The translations under genes and the position numbers were made by a program. Under the pieces are notes generated by a model. It was given only the letters and a program-made list of their open reading frames with translations, made no database searches and was not told where the DNA came from. A stretch of 64,000 nt of DNA from Weimeria sp002480925 (GTDB taxonomy: Bacteria > Bacillota > Clostridia > Lachnospirales > Lachnospiraceae). Below, piece after piece: positions 50,775-60,094 of the stretch; the first letter of the stretch is position 1; each line of letters opens with the position of its first letter. The DNA lies in NCBI RefSeq assembly GCF_052064335.1, contig NZ_JBQHVU010000005.1:62001-126000 (forward strand), given 5' to 3'.

Positions 50775-53700
50775 ATGAGAGATAATGATAAAAAAGGACT
50801 TGACCAGTATATTGCAGAGAATATAGATCGGGCTATAGAAAACGGCTGGATACAGGTTTACTATCAGCCTGTAGTAAGAGCCCTTACAGGGAAGCTGTCA
50901 AGCGTAGAGGCGCTGACCAGATGGATAGAGCCGGTCCGTGGGGTCATTTCTCCCGGGGTCTTTATTCCTGTACTTGAAAAGACAAGGCAGATCCAGAAGC
51001 TGGATCTGTTTGTGATAGATCAGGTCGCAAGGATGATCCGTGACAGGAGCGACAAGGGTGAAAGCATAGTACCTGTTTCCTTCAACCTGAGCAGGGTGGA
51101 CTTTGCTGAGTCAGATCCATATCAGGTGACAGAGGATTGTGTGAAGAAGTACGGGATCAACAGGCGGCTTCTGAAGGTCGAGATCACAGAGAGTACACTG
51201 ATATCAGATCCTGACAAGCTGCATTCCATGTTCGGGCTTTTCCATGATCAGGGCTATGATATCTGGATGGATGATTTCGGAAGCGGCTATTCTACTCTCA
51301 ATGTGCTAAAGGACTACAGCTTCGATGAGATAAAGATCGACATGGCCTTTCTTCGCGGATTCAATGAGCGCGGGAAGAATATAGTGGCCTCGATAGTCCG
51401 TATGGCCAAGTCGCTTCAGATCCATACTCTTACAGAGGGAGCCGAGACCAGGGAGCAGGTGGACTTCTTAAAGAAGATTGGCTGTGAGAAGATCCAGGGA
51501 TATTTCTACGGGGCACCGATGCCTTACGATGTCCTGTTGCAGCACTGTGCTGACTTCGGTCTGGAGGCAGAGACAGCTGATGAGGCCTATCTCTATGATG
51601 TGGCAGGAAGCGTCGATTTCTTAAGTGAGGAGCCTGTCATCCTGCTTGAGGAGAAAAAAGGCAATTTAAGCATAGCTTATTTTAATGACAGGTCCAGACA
51701 GCCGATCGCCGAGATAGCCAGGTCTATGGGACTGCCTGAGGACAGCCGAGATGTATTCTCGTTTGATAAGAGGCTAAGTGACAGGATGGCTGCCCTGCTC
51801 GATACTGCAAAGAGAAGCGAAAAGGACGAGGTATTCAATCTCGTCTACAGCGGTCAGTACTACAGGCTCCATATCAGGACACTGGCCGGGGTGAACGATC
51901 ATTACATGCATCTCCTCTCTATGTATAATATCACTTATGATATCACTCAGAAGGAGAAGCGGCACTTCAACGATCTTTTAAGGGAGACAACACAGATATA
52001 TTCCAGGGTATATCTGGTGAATCCAAAGGAGGATACGGTCGAGGTAGTAGAGACGGATTCGTCGGATGAGAAGGCCGGAGATATATATTTCAAGATCAGA
52101 CAGAGGTTTAACGAGCTGGCAGACACTATAGTCGACAAGAGTGACAGGGACAGGTTCATAGAATTTTTCTCGCCTGTAAATATCAAAAAGACTCTTAAAA
52201 GGGTGGGCGACAATCATACCGGAGAATGCTTTAAGGTCAGGAAATATGACGGCACCTTTCGCTGGGACGAGTTCGATGTGCTCGGCCTTCGCGGCGGAGA
52301 CTCCGGAGAATATCTGGTGCTGCAGAGGAAATCTATTCTAAATGATTCTGTCGACCCTGTCGGGGTTATCAACCGGATTGATGATACATTTAAGCTGTCA
52401 GGAAGCCATAAGCCGGAGATCTTTGATGAGATAGCGACCTGGAAAAGTATTACTGAGAATTCAAGGATCAAGTTTTTCTGGAAGGATGATAACCGCCGTT
52501 TCAGGGGGGTGAGCCAGTCATTCCTCGACTATTACGGCATTGCAAATGCCGATGATATTCTGGGCAAGACAGATGACGAGATCGGCTGGCACGTGGATGA
52601 TGAGCCGTACAGAGATGATGAGCTTGCTGTCATAAGGCATGGTAAGCGTATAATCGATTCAATAGGACACACAGTGGTAAATGGTGAGGTCAGGCTGATC
52701 TCTGCAAGCAAGTTCCCGGTCTATAGGGCGGACCGGATAGTGGGTCTTGTCGGATATTTTCATCAGATAAATGACAGTACCGATATGGGAGACGGGACAG
52801 AGATCTTCTCGGATCAGGTCACTTCGCTTATGAATTCGCGAGGCGTCCTTCTGTCCCTTGTGAATTTCTATGACAACTACAGACGCCATAAGGAAAGGTT
52901 TTCAGCAGCTCTTATCGATATAGTGGACAACAGCTGGGACAGACATAAGGATTCGGAAAACTATAAGCAGAAATACTACCGCTTCCTCTCTGAGCAGCTT
53001 AGGACAACCTTCTCCAGATCCTATGTATGCGGAAGGGTGGATGCATCCAGATTCATCGTGATCTCCAAGGAGGAGCCGGCTGAGGTAAGAAAGAAGGTCT
53101 TCGCGCTCTACTCAAGGCTTTCGGATACAAAGCTTATAGCAGATCTGCCTGCAGAGCTTCAGATGACATATTCTATGGTCGATTCCACCGAAGGATATCG
53201 ACCTGAGGAGTATCTGTCGGTGCTCGAAAGGAGGAGGGCCGGTGAGTCTGCAATGGAGACTACAGCAGGTGCGGACAGGATCGTAGTCACTTCCGATCAG
53301 ATGGAAGGTGTAGACGAGAGGATATACTTTGCAGATTTGAACACCTATGAGCTTTTGTATATGAACAAGGCTCTGAAGAGAGATCTGGGTCTTCCGGACA
53401 ATTTTGAATACAAAGGACTCAAGTGCTATCAGGTGATCCACCATTATGACCATATCTGTGATCACTGCTCAAACCCAATGCTGGACGTCGGCAGATTTGT
53501 AAGCCGCAGCTATCATAATCAGGTCAGCGGACAGGACTATCTGATGAGGGATACGATCCTTGTCTACGGTGACAGTAAGGTAAAGGCATCATTCGCCTTC
53601 TCTCTGACTGACAATATGAGACAGGCTGAGATGGTAAACAATGTCCTTCACAGGCGTATAAGGGTAAATGATCTGATAAGTCAGGCCTTCGAGGAGGAAA

Positions 53701-54596
53701 GCTCTGACAAGGCACTTGACCGTATCCTTTTCGGAGTGGGTCAGGAGTTAAGAGCTGACAGAGCCTATATCTTCGAACAGTTTGATGACTATCTGGTCAA
53801 CACCTATGAATGGGTGGCCGAGGGAGTCAGCAGACAAAAGGACAATCTGAATCATGTGCCTATTGCAGATGCATCGCCATTCTACGACGCATTTGATATG
53901 AACAGTACATTCGTTATCGAGGATGCCGAGGAATATCGCGGAACTCCTTTGTATGAATGGCTGAAGCCGCAGGATATACATTCGCTCATTGAGGTGCCGC
54001 TCAAGATGAAGGGCAAGATGATAGGCTTTATAGGAATAGATAATCCTGATCCGTCGATCATAGGTACATCCGAAAGCATCCTTTTAAGCCTGTCAAGATT
54101 TGTCTCGGTGCTGATCAGATCGAGGAATACTATGAGCTATCTGGATGAGCTCGGACAGAGGGATTTCCTTACCAATGTGATGAACAGGAGAGCCTTAAAG
54201 ACAGCGGTAGCTGGAATAGACAGGAACAGGCCTCTGATATTTGTCTATGCCGACCTCAATCATCTGAAGGAGATAAATGATAATGAGGGGCATGACAGCG
54301 GAGATGAGCTGATCAGATCAGCTGCAAATATCATGGCCTCCTATGCCGGCAATGACAGGGTATTCCGCCTTGGCGGTGATGAGTTCGTGGTCGTTATAGA
54401 GCTTAATAATATACTGCAGGCTGATCAGGTGATGCGGGCGCTCAGGCAGAACTTTGAAAAGGAAAGTATAAGCGTTGCCTTAGGCTGCGCGCTCCGTACC
54501 TCGCCTGACGACAATATAGATGATATCTTAAGAGAAGCTGACGAGCATATGTATGCAAATAAGGTAAAGATGCACAATCGCGATGCCGGAAAGTGA
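50775..54596 (+). CDS. Large EAL-PAS-GGDEF(degenerate)-GAF-GGDEF cyclic-di-GMP protein
   Basis: A 1273-residue cytoplasmic signalling protein without membrane segments. Order: EAL phosphodiesterase (about 12-255) with SVEALTRW, ITESTL, DDFGSGYSTL, KIDMAF and TEGAE intact, so probably active; PAS-like regions (about 290-540 and 555-670); a GGDEF-like domain (about 690-830) whose signature reads GRVDASRF and is inactive; a further PAS-like part with a CDHCSNP cluster (about 850-950); GAF (about 975-1110); and a C-terminal GGDEF (about 1120-1270) with RLGGDEFVVV intact and no obvious RxxD inhibitory site. It can both make and break cyclic-di-GMP. A hairpin terminator follows. Confidence 0.88.
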   Translation: MRDNDKKGLDQYIAENIDRAIENGWIQVYYQPVVRALTGKLSSVEALTRWIEPVRGVISPGVFIPVLEKTRQIQKLDLFVIDQVARMIRDRSDKGESIVPVSFNLSRVDFAESDPYQVTEDCVKKYGINRRLLKVEITESTLISDPDKLHSMFGLFHDQGYDIWMDDFGSGYSTLNVLKDYSFDEIKIDMAFLRGFNERGKNIVASIVRMAKSLQIHTLTEGAETREQVDFLKKIGCEKIQGYFYGAPMPYDVLLQHCADFGLEAETADEAYLYDVAGSVDFLSEEPVILLEEKKGNLSIAYFNDRSRQPIAEIARSMGLPEDSRDVFSFDKRLSDRMAALLDTAKRSEKDEVFNLVYSGQYYRLHIRTLAGVNDHYMHLLSMYNITYDITQKEKRHFNDLLRETTQIYSRVYLVNPKEDTVEVVETDSSDEKAGDIYFKIRQRFNELADTIVDKSDRDRFIEFFSPVNIKKTLKRVGDNHTGECFKVRKYDGTFRWDEFDVLGLRGGDSGEYLVLQRKSILNDSVDPVGVINRIDDTFKLSGSHKPEIFDEIATWKSITENSRIKFFWKDDNRRFRGVSQSFLDYYGIANADDILGKTDDEIGWHVDDEPYRDDELAVIRHGKRIIDSIGHTVVNGEVRLISASKFPVYRADRIVGLVGYFHQINDSTDMGDGTEIFSDQVTSLMNSRGVLLSLVNFYDNYRRHKERFSAALIDIVDNSWDRHKDSENYKQKYYRFLSEQLRTTFSRSYVCGRVDASRFIVISKEEPAEVRKKVFALYSRLSDTKLIADLPAELQMTYSMVDSTEGYRPEEYLSVLERRRAGESAMETTAGADRIVVTSDQMEGVDERIYFADLNTYELLYMNKALKRDLGLPDNFEYKGLKCYQVIHHYDHICDHCSNPMLDVGRFVSRSYHNQVSGQDYLMRDTILVYGDSKVKASFAFSLTDNMRQAEMVNNVLHRRIRVNDLISQAFEEESSDKALDRILFGVGQELRADRAYIFEQFDDYLVNTYEWVAEGVSRQKDNLNHVPIADASPFYDAFDMNSTFVIEDAEEYRGTPLYEWLKPQDIHSLIEVPLKMKGKMIGFIGIDNPDPSIIGTSESILLSLSRFVSVLIRSRNTMSYLDELGQRDFLTNVMNRRALKTAVAGIDRNRPLIFVYADLNHLKEINDNEGHDSGDELIRSAANIMASYAGNDRVFRLGGDEFVVVIELNNILQADQVMRALRQNFEKESISVALGCALRTSPDDNIDDILREADEHMYANKVKMHNRDAGK

Positions 54597-54607
54597 CCTA
54601 CAAAAGA

Positions 54608-54645
54608 GTGGTTTTGTCCATCAGACTGACAAAACCACCTTTTTG
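54608..54645 (+). terminator. Terminator of the EAL/GGDEF gene
   Basis: GTGGTTTTGTC and GACAAAACCAC form an 11-bp perfect stem with a 9-base loop, followed by CTTTTTG. Confidence 0.8.
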
Positions 54646-54748
54646 TTTATGGACAAAAGATGGGCATGATATTAGAATCTTTAACGAAATTAATAAAATC
54701 CATGTATTTTAAGATATAAAACATTAATAAGGACAGGAGGAATTACCA

Positions 54749-56290
54749 ATGGGACTTAAGGAGCTTTCCCATGCTGCAGAGAGAAAGGCTTTCGAGACAG
54801 CTATAGACGGATTTTTAAAGCATATCAAGAAAAAGGATTATGCTGACAGAGGAGCTACATATGCCAAGCTCGTTGATGCGGCAGGAACCTTCTGGAAGGA
54901 TGCGAACAAGGATACACTTGCAGCTGCCAAGAAGGCAGTCATGGATCCGAATAACCGCTGGATGAAATTCATCAACAGAGTAATCGACGAGACTGATCCT
55001 CACTATGCCAAGACAATGCTTCTTAATCTCGGATACGAAGCATTTTTCCGTGGAACCAAGACGATCAGAGCCAACCGTGAGAAGTATCACTGCAATATCC
55101 CATGGCTCATCCTCTTTGATCCTACGATGGCATGTAATATGCATTGCGTAGGATGCTGGTCAGGTACCTATGGCCACAAGGCAAATCTGACATTCGAGCA
55201 GATGGATAAGATCGTCACTCAGGGTAAGGAACTCGGAGCATATCTGTATATGATGACAGGCGGAGAACCTACCGTTCGTATGAAGGATATTTTCCGTCTG
55301 GCAGAGAAGCACAATGACTGCTTCTTCGGACTATATTCCAATTCTACCCTGATCACAGATGAGCTTGCCGAGAAGGTAAGACAGCTTGGCAATATCACCT
55401 TCATGCTTTCTCTCGAGGGAACTCCAGATACCAACGATGAGCGTCGTGGAAACGGACACTATGCCAAGGTTATGGAGGCTATGGATATCCTTCGTAAGCA
55501 TGGTATTGTATTCGGTACTTCAGTATGCTATACAAGAGAAAATATCGAGGCAGTTACAAGCGATGATTTCTTCCATCTGCTTGAGAATAAAGGTGCCAGA
55601 TTCGGCTTCTACTTCCACTTCATGCCAGTAGGGAACAATGCTGTACCAGAGCTTATGCCTACAGTAGAGCAGAGGAAGTACATAATTGACCGTATCCGCT
55701 ATGTCAGAAGTGACAAGTGCGATTTCTCATTCTTCCCTATGGATTTCCAGAACGACGGAGAGTACGTAGGCGGATGTATTGCCGGAGGAAGGAACTACTT
55801 CCATATCAATTCAAACGGTGATGCTGAGCCATGCGTGTTCATCCATTTCTCGGATTCGAATATAAACGACAAGTCTATACTTGAGATCCTGCAGAGCCCT
55901 CTCTTCATGGAGTATCATAAGGGACAGCCTTTCAACAGGAACCAGCTTCGTCCATGCCCTATGCTGGAGAACCCTACCCTTCTGCGCAAGATGGTGCATG
56001 ATACAGGTGCCCAGCAGACAAACCTTGAGTCTCCGGAGAGTGTTGAGCATCTCTGCGAGAAGTGTGACGACTATGCAAGAGAATGGGCTCCGGTAGCCGA
56101 AGAGGTATGGAAGTCAGAGACCCATAAGAAAAAGTCATACGAGAATTACTCAGAGGAGCATGTGGCTCATCCTGAGCTTGCAGCCTTCCAGACAGAGGAT
56201 GATGTGACAGATGAGTGCAGACAGCATCCTGAGCTTGCAGCATACCGTTCCTCACAGGTAGAGGAGGAAGCCCTGAGAAAGGATGCATGA
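54749..56290 (+). CDS. Radical SAM protein with SPASM-like Cys-rich C-terminus
   Basis: A 513-residue enzyme. A 115-residue helical N-terminal extension leads to the radical SAM domain: Cys129, Cys133, Cys136 in MACNMHCVGCWSG, and the SAM-binding GGEP at 171-174. Later Cys residues (YVGGCIAGG, AEPCVF, RPCPML, HLCEKCDDY) fit one or two auxiliary Fe-S clusters (SPASM type). The last 60 residues are acidic and contain HPELAA twice. The closest motif relatives are of the HpnH/peptide-modifying type, but the substrate is not known; no precursor peptide or partner is adjacent. A GGAGGAATT site precedes the ATG. Its TGA lies in the first motif of a stem-loop repeat array. Confidence 0.83.
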   Translation: MGLKELSHAAERKAFETAIDGFLKHIKKKDYADRGATYAKLVDAAGTFWKDANKDTLAAAKKAVMDPNNRWMKFINRVIDETDPHYAKTMLLNLGYEAFFRGTKTIRANREKYHCNIPWLILFDPTMACNMHCVGCWSGTYGHKANLTFEQMDKIVTQGKELGAYLYMMTGGEPTVRMKDIFRLAEKHNDCFFGLYSNSTLITDELAEKVRQLGNITFMLSLEGTPDTNDERRGNGHYAKVMEAMDILRKHGIVFGTSVCYTRENIEAVTSDDFFHLLENKGARFGFYFHFMPVGNNAVPELMPTVEQRKYIIDRIRYVRSDKCDFSFFPMDFQNDGEYVGGCIAGGRNYFHINSNGDAEPCVFIHFSDSNINDKSILEILQSPLFMEYHKGQPFNRNQLRPCPMLENPTLLRKMVHDTGAQQTNLESPESVEHLCEKCDDYAREWAPVAEEVWKSETHKKKSYENYSEEHVAHPELAAFQTEDDVTDECRQHPELAAYRSSQVEEEALRKDA

Positions 56291-56520
56291 CCGAAAGCCT
56301 GTAGGTAAGAGCGAGTCGAAGACGAAGCTCGAACCACAGGCGAGGTCGTTCTTTGAGATTAATGAGAGCGAGCCATAGGCGAAGCTCGAATTTAGCGAAA
56401 AGAACTTCCTTGTAAGCGAGAACGAGTCGAAGACGAAGTTCGAGCTTAACGAAGACAGCTTCCTTGTTAGCGAAAGCAAGCCGCAGGCGCAGCTTGAGCT
56501 TAGCGAGCAGAACTTCCTTA
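56287..56520 (+). repeat. 3'-UTR stem-loop array, copy 2
   Basis: It begins with the same ATGACCGAAAGC, here containing the radical SAM stop. Clear 22-nt stem-loops lie at 56309-56330, 56366-56387, 56420-56441 and 56474-56495; the last three are exactly 54 nt apart. A decayed unit may lie at 56331-56351. Stems covary with copy 1, adding AAGC/GCTT outside and GTC/GAC within GAGC/GCTC. The first stem-loop starts 21 bases after the stop codon's T, the same distance as in copy 1. Together with the terminator, it explains the 326-base gap up to the LicD gene. Confidence 0.85.
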
Positions 56521-56524
56521 TAAT

Positions 56525-56553
56525 ACCTCCTGATTTCAGGAGGTCTTTTTTTT
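56525..56553 (+). terminator. Terminator after repeat array copy 2
   Basis: ACCTCCTG pairs with CAGGAGGT around ATTT, followed by C and eight T residues. Confidence 0.85.
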
Positions 56554-56616
56554 ATGCCATAATTGTGATATCATAATAAGGAATATGTCACAACGGACAT
56601 AAAGGAAGGAAATGAT

Positions 56617-57531
56617 ATGGCTCTTGAGACTACGGATCTGTTCAGACAGAATCTGTCCCGGGCATTGGGACTCCACCAGCTGACACCCGCGGAGATAAAG
56701 AAGGTCCAGGGGGTCGTTTATTCGATCGCAAAGGACATAGCAGAGCTCTGTGAGGAGAATGACATTCCATATATGCTAGGCGGAGGATCAGCGCTTGGGG
56801 CAGTAAGGCATCAGGGCTTCATACCCTGGGATGATGATCTGGATCTTAATGTATCAAGGAAGGATATAGACAGACTCTGCGATCTGATAGAGGAGAAGTA
56901 CCCTGAGAAGTACTATGTCGAGGCACCGCTTAGGACACCGGGCTACTACAGCTCCTTTGCCCAGGTCCAGCTTAAGGGTACGACGTTTAGGGAGTACCTC
57001 TGGCAGGAAGACGGAAAGTGCGGTATCAAGGTCGACCTCTGGATCCTTGAGAATGTTTTCGATAATCCGCTTAAGCGCCGTATTCAGGGGATACTCTGTG
57101 ACGGAGGCTCGCTTATTCTCTCCTGCATCAGGATGCATAAGGAAAAGAAAGCCTTTCTGCATCTGGCAGAAGGAAATAAAAGGGGACAGAGACTTATAAG
57201 GATAAAGGCCGCGATAGGAGCGCTTCCTTCGCTTACCCCATGGTGGTGGTACAGGAGAGTACAGCATTTTTACTCCATGTGCCATGATGATCATTCGAAA
57301 TATGTTTCATTTCCTGCCGGAAGGAAGCATTTTTTCGGAGAGATGTATGAGAGGGAAAAATACTGCGATACTGAAAGGATGAAATTCGAGAATTCATATT
57401 TTCCGGTGACAAAGGACTATGACAATTATTTCCATGCCCTTTATCCGGGGGATTATATGCAGCTGCCGCCTGAGGAGAAACGTGAGCGGCATGTGCTTTA
57501 TGAGCTGAAATTCAAGGAGGACGAAAGTTGA
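56617..57531 (+). CDS. LicD family phosphotransferase-like protein
   Basis: A 304-residue cytoplasmic nucleotidyltransferase-fold protein. The LicD signature is GGGSALGAVRHQGFIPWDDDLDL, with the metal-binding Asp cluster, followed by VDLWILENVFDN. LicD proteins transfer phosphocholine or other phospho-groups onto teichoic acids, lipopolysaccharide or capsule. It opens a surface-polymer cluster and is translationally coupled to the pyruvyltransferase-like gene (TTGA overlap). An AAGGAAGG site precedes the ATG. The transferred group is unknown. Confidence 0.85.
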   Translation: MALETTDLFRQNLSRALGLHQLTPAEIKKVQGVVYSIAKDIAELCEENDIPYMLGGGSALGAVRHQGFIPWDDDLDLNVSRKDIDRLCDLIEEKYPEKYYVEAPLRTPGYYSSFAQVQLKGTTFREYLWQEDGKCGIKVDLWILENVFDNPLKRRIQGILCDGGSLILSCIRMHKEKKAFLHLAEGNKRGQRLIRIKAAIGALPSLTPWWWYRRVQHFYSMCHDDHSKYVSFPAGRKHFFGEMYEREKYCDTERMKFENSYFPVTKDYDNYFHALYPGDYMQLPPEEKRERHVLYELKFKEDES

Positions 57532-58952
57532 CAAGGAAGAAGATCCTAATGAGGGCAGGGACCACAGTCCTTGAAAACCTCTACGCCACAAAAACCATAT
57601 TTGATGATGCTATAGGCGGAAATGTAGGGAATCTGATCTATGCGAACAGTGTCTTGAGAGCCCTTATGACAGGTCAGGATGTAGAGATCGAGGCCGATCA
57701 TTATTATGGTGAATTCGGGAAATACACTGATAGGGACGCTGAAAGAATAAACAGTGAGTATGAGGCCTATATCATTCCGTTTGCAGATGCATTCAGAAGC
57801 GACTTCATAAGATCTATGAAGCGACTGACATCCTTCATAAAGAAGCTTACCATACCGGTAGTGATAGTCGGAGTCGGAGTATCATCAGGCAGTCAGGGCA
57901 ATATAATGAATCCTCTGCCGCAGGATGATGCTGTAAGGGAACTTGTTTCGGAGGTCCTTAAGCACTCTGCAATCGTCGGGGTAAGAGGTGAGTCGACCTA
58001 CAGATATCTTACCGAAAAACTAGGCTTCCCAGAGGATTCGGTTACAGTTATTGGATGTCCGTCTATGTATACCTTTGGCCCTGATCTTACTCTTAAAAAA
58101 GAGGCTGATCTGAAACCGGAGTCAAGGATAATCATCACGGACACGAGATACAGTTCTCCGGGAGAATATATAGGAGATGAGATCCAGAAATTCCTTATCG
58201 GTGTTTCCGAGGAGTATCCGGACTTTACCTTTATCCCGCAGCTTGTCAGAGAGCTGAAGGAAATATATATAGGAGCTCCGTACAGCAGGGATAAGTCCAT
58301 ACTCTATCCTGGAGATTTGGATGCAGAGCTGTTTAAGGATGGAAGGGCGAAGTTTTTCCTTAACGTTCCGACCTGGCTTGATTTTGCTTCAGAGGCGGAT
58401 TTCGCTGTGGGACCGCGGATCCATGGAAGTATAGCTCCTGTGCTTGCCGGGACGCCGTCACTTGCAATAGTAAAGGACATCAGGATGAAGGAGCTTGTCA
58501 CATATCATCATCTGGCTCATGTGGATATAAGTGAGGTTCATGCGGATTCCAGACTTGCTGATCTGATCGAGGGAAAGGATTTTCATGAATTCGAGAAATA
58601 TCAGGAAGAGAATTTCATCCACTATCTTGATTTCCTCCATAAGAATGGACTTTCGACTATCTATGATAAGGATATCCATATAAAGGAGGCTCCTCTTGAT
58701 AAAAGGCTTGAAGGATTGAAGCTTTATGGAGCCGTGACTCCGTTTTCTACGGCCTCGCACAAGGAAAGACTTCGTCGTGAGGGTGAATATTTTTCTCGTG
58801 AGGAAGCTACGATTAAGGAGCTTAAGGACAGGATAAATGAGAAAAACCGCATAATAAGCGGACTTCACAGGTCTCTTGAGGAAGCAGAGAAGAAAAGCTT
58901 GTTTGAAAGCTTCAGGAAGATCAGGCATCGTCTTAAGAAAAATAGTATTTGA
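57528..58952 (+). CDS. Polysaccharide pyruvyl transferase family protein
   Basis: A 474-residue protein with the PS_pyruv_trans fold (PF04230): DAIGGNVGNLIYANSVLRAL at the N-terminus, VVIVGVGVSSGSQGN, VGVRGESTYRYL, VTVIGCPSMYTFGPDL and VGPRIHGSIAPVLAGTPSLAI near the C-terminus. Such enzymes move pyruvate from PEP onto sugars as a ketal; some family members act differently. The last 70 residues are a charged coiled coil. The start is a TTG at 57528, with AAGGAGG 7 bases upstream, overlapping the LicD stop. It probably modifies the same polymer as LicD. Confidence 0.83.
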   Translation: MTRKKILMRAGTTVLENLYATKTIFDDAIGGNVGNLIYANSVLRALMTGQDVEIEADHYYGEFGKYTDRDAERINSEYEAYIIPFADAFRSDFIRSMKRLTSFIKKLTIPVVIVGVGVSSGSQGNIMNPLPQDDAVRELVSEVLKHSAIVGVRGESTYRYLTEKLGFPEDSVTVIGCPSMYTFGPDLTLKKEADLKPESRIIITDTRYSSPGEYIGDEIQKFLIGVSEEYPDFTFIPQLVRELKEIYIGAPYSRDKSILYPGDLDAELFKDGRAKFFLNVPTWLDFASEADFAVGPRIHGSIAPVLAGTPSLAIVKDIRMKELVTYHHLAHVDISEVHADSRLADLIEGKDFHEFEKYQEENFIHYLDFLHKNGLSTIYDKDIHIKEAPLDKRLEGLKLYGAVTPFSTASHKERLRREGEYFSREEATIKELKDRINEKNRIISGLHRSLEEAEKKSLFESFRKIRHRLKKNSI

Positions 58953-58968
58953 AGCGTAAGAATTGGTG

Positions 58969-58997
58969 TTTACAAGGCTTAGCTTATCATTTATAAT
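58969..58997 (+). promoter_or_regulatory. Promoter of the pentitol-phosphate operon
   Basis: TTTACA (58969-58974) and a perfect TATAAT (58992-58997) with 17-base spacing, about 42 bases ahead of the dehydrogenase start. Confidence 0.75.
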
Positions 58998-59038
58998 AAT
59001 CAGATATTTTTGTAAAGCATAAGTAAAGGAAAGATAAA

Positions 59039-60094
59039 ATGAAAGTACTTAATCTTCATAAACCAGGTGATATCCGATGTGAGGAGGTTCCTGTTCCGAC
59101 TCCGGGAGAGGGAGAGGTCCTTTTAAAGGTCATGGCCTGCGGTATATGCTCGTCGGATGAAGCCAGGATCTTTAAGGATGGCGCCCATGTGATGCCTATA
59201 GTTCCGGGACATGAGTTCGCGGGACAGGTAGAGGCAGTAGGTGAGGGAGTCGATAAGAGTCTGATCGGTAAAAAGGCAAGCGTATTTCCTATGCTGCCTT
59301 GCTTTGAGTGCCCGTCCTGTAAAAAGGGCGATTATGCGACCTGTTCCAATTACAAATACTATGGCTCGAGAAATGACGGAGGTATGTGTGAATACAGATG
59401 CATAAAGGCCTGGAACTTAAATATTCTCGATGATTCGGTCGATTACTGTGTGGCTGCACTGTCAGAGCCTTCTGCAGTAGGACATCACGCTAGTGAAGTC
59501 GGCGGGGTGAAGAAGGGCGACAAGGTCCTTGTCATAGGCTCCGGTACCATAGGACTTCTGATCGGCTTCTTTGCCCAGACCAAGGGCGCAGAGGTCTATA
59601 TAGGAGCTAGAAGAAAGGAGTCGGCAGAGTTTGCGGCTTCTCTTGGTTTTTCAACAATAGACACCAATAATACAGCAGATCAGGTGGCAGCAGCGACCGA
59701 TGGCAATGGAATGGATGTCGTCTTCGAGGCGGTAGGCTCCAATAAGTGCCTTATCGATGCCATAGAGTCGGTTGCAGCAGGCGGGACCTTAGTTACCGTA
59801 GGTAATCCAGCCGGTGATATGGATCTTCCGAGGGATGTATACTGGAGGATACTTCGCAAGCAGCTGACAGTAAAGGGTACCTGGAACTCATCCTATTCGG
59901 ATAAGGCAAATGACTGGCATGAGGTTGCGGGAATTATGAAGGACAAAAAGATCCCTTTTGAAAAGCTTATCACAAGAAAGTACAGCCTGTCCCAGTGCGA
60001 TGAGGCGTTTGATTTCTTCAGGGACCACAGCATACAGAAGTCAAGAGTAATGTTTGTAATGCACGAGAAGGAAAGTGAGGCATATAATGGCTGA
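59039..60094 (+). CDS. Zinc-dependent medium-chain dehydrogenase (TarJ/GatD-like polyol-phosphate dehydrogenase)
   Basis: A 351-residue MDR-family enzyme. Catalytic zinc ligands sit in ACGICSSDE and VPGHEFAG; the structural zinc lobe is CFECPSCKKGDYATC; the NAD(P) motif is GSGTIGLLIG. Relatives interconvert sugar ketones and polyols, such as galactitol-1-phosphate dehydrogenase. Its position as first gene before a pentulose-phosphate 3-epimerase, a CDP-polyol-forming cytidylyltransferase and a CDP-polyol phosphotransferase suggests it reduces a ketopentose-5-phosphate to a pentitol-5-phosphate, the TarJ role. Overlap with the next gene is 8 bases. The exact isomer is inference. Confidence 0.82.
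   Translation: MKVLNLHKPGDIRCEEVPVPTPGEGEVLLKVMACGICSSDEARIFKDGAHVMPIVPGHEFAGQVEAVGEGVDKSLIGKKASVFPMLPCFECPSCKKGDYATCSNYKYYGSRNDGGMCEYRCIKAWNLNILDDSVDYCVAALSEPSAVGHHASEVGGVKKGDKVLVIGSGTIGLLIGFFAQTKGAEVYIGARRKESAEFAASLGFSTIDTNNTADQVAAATDGNGMDVVFEAVGSNKCLIDAIESVAAGGTLVTVGNPAGDMDLPRDVYWRILRKQLTVKGTWNSSYSDKANDWHEVAGIMKDKKIPFEKLITRKYSLSQCDEAFDFFRDHSIQKSRVMFVMHEKESEAYNG

Noticed and set aside
56252..56479. Minus-strand 75-codon open frame with an 18-residue periodicity
   Set aside because: The periodicity comes from the 54-nt repeat; the start and stop are not conserved in the other array and there is no ribosome site.
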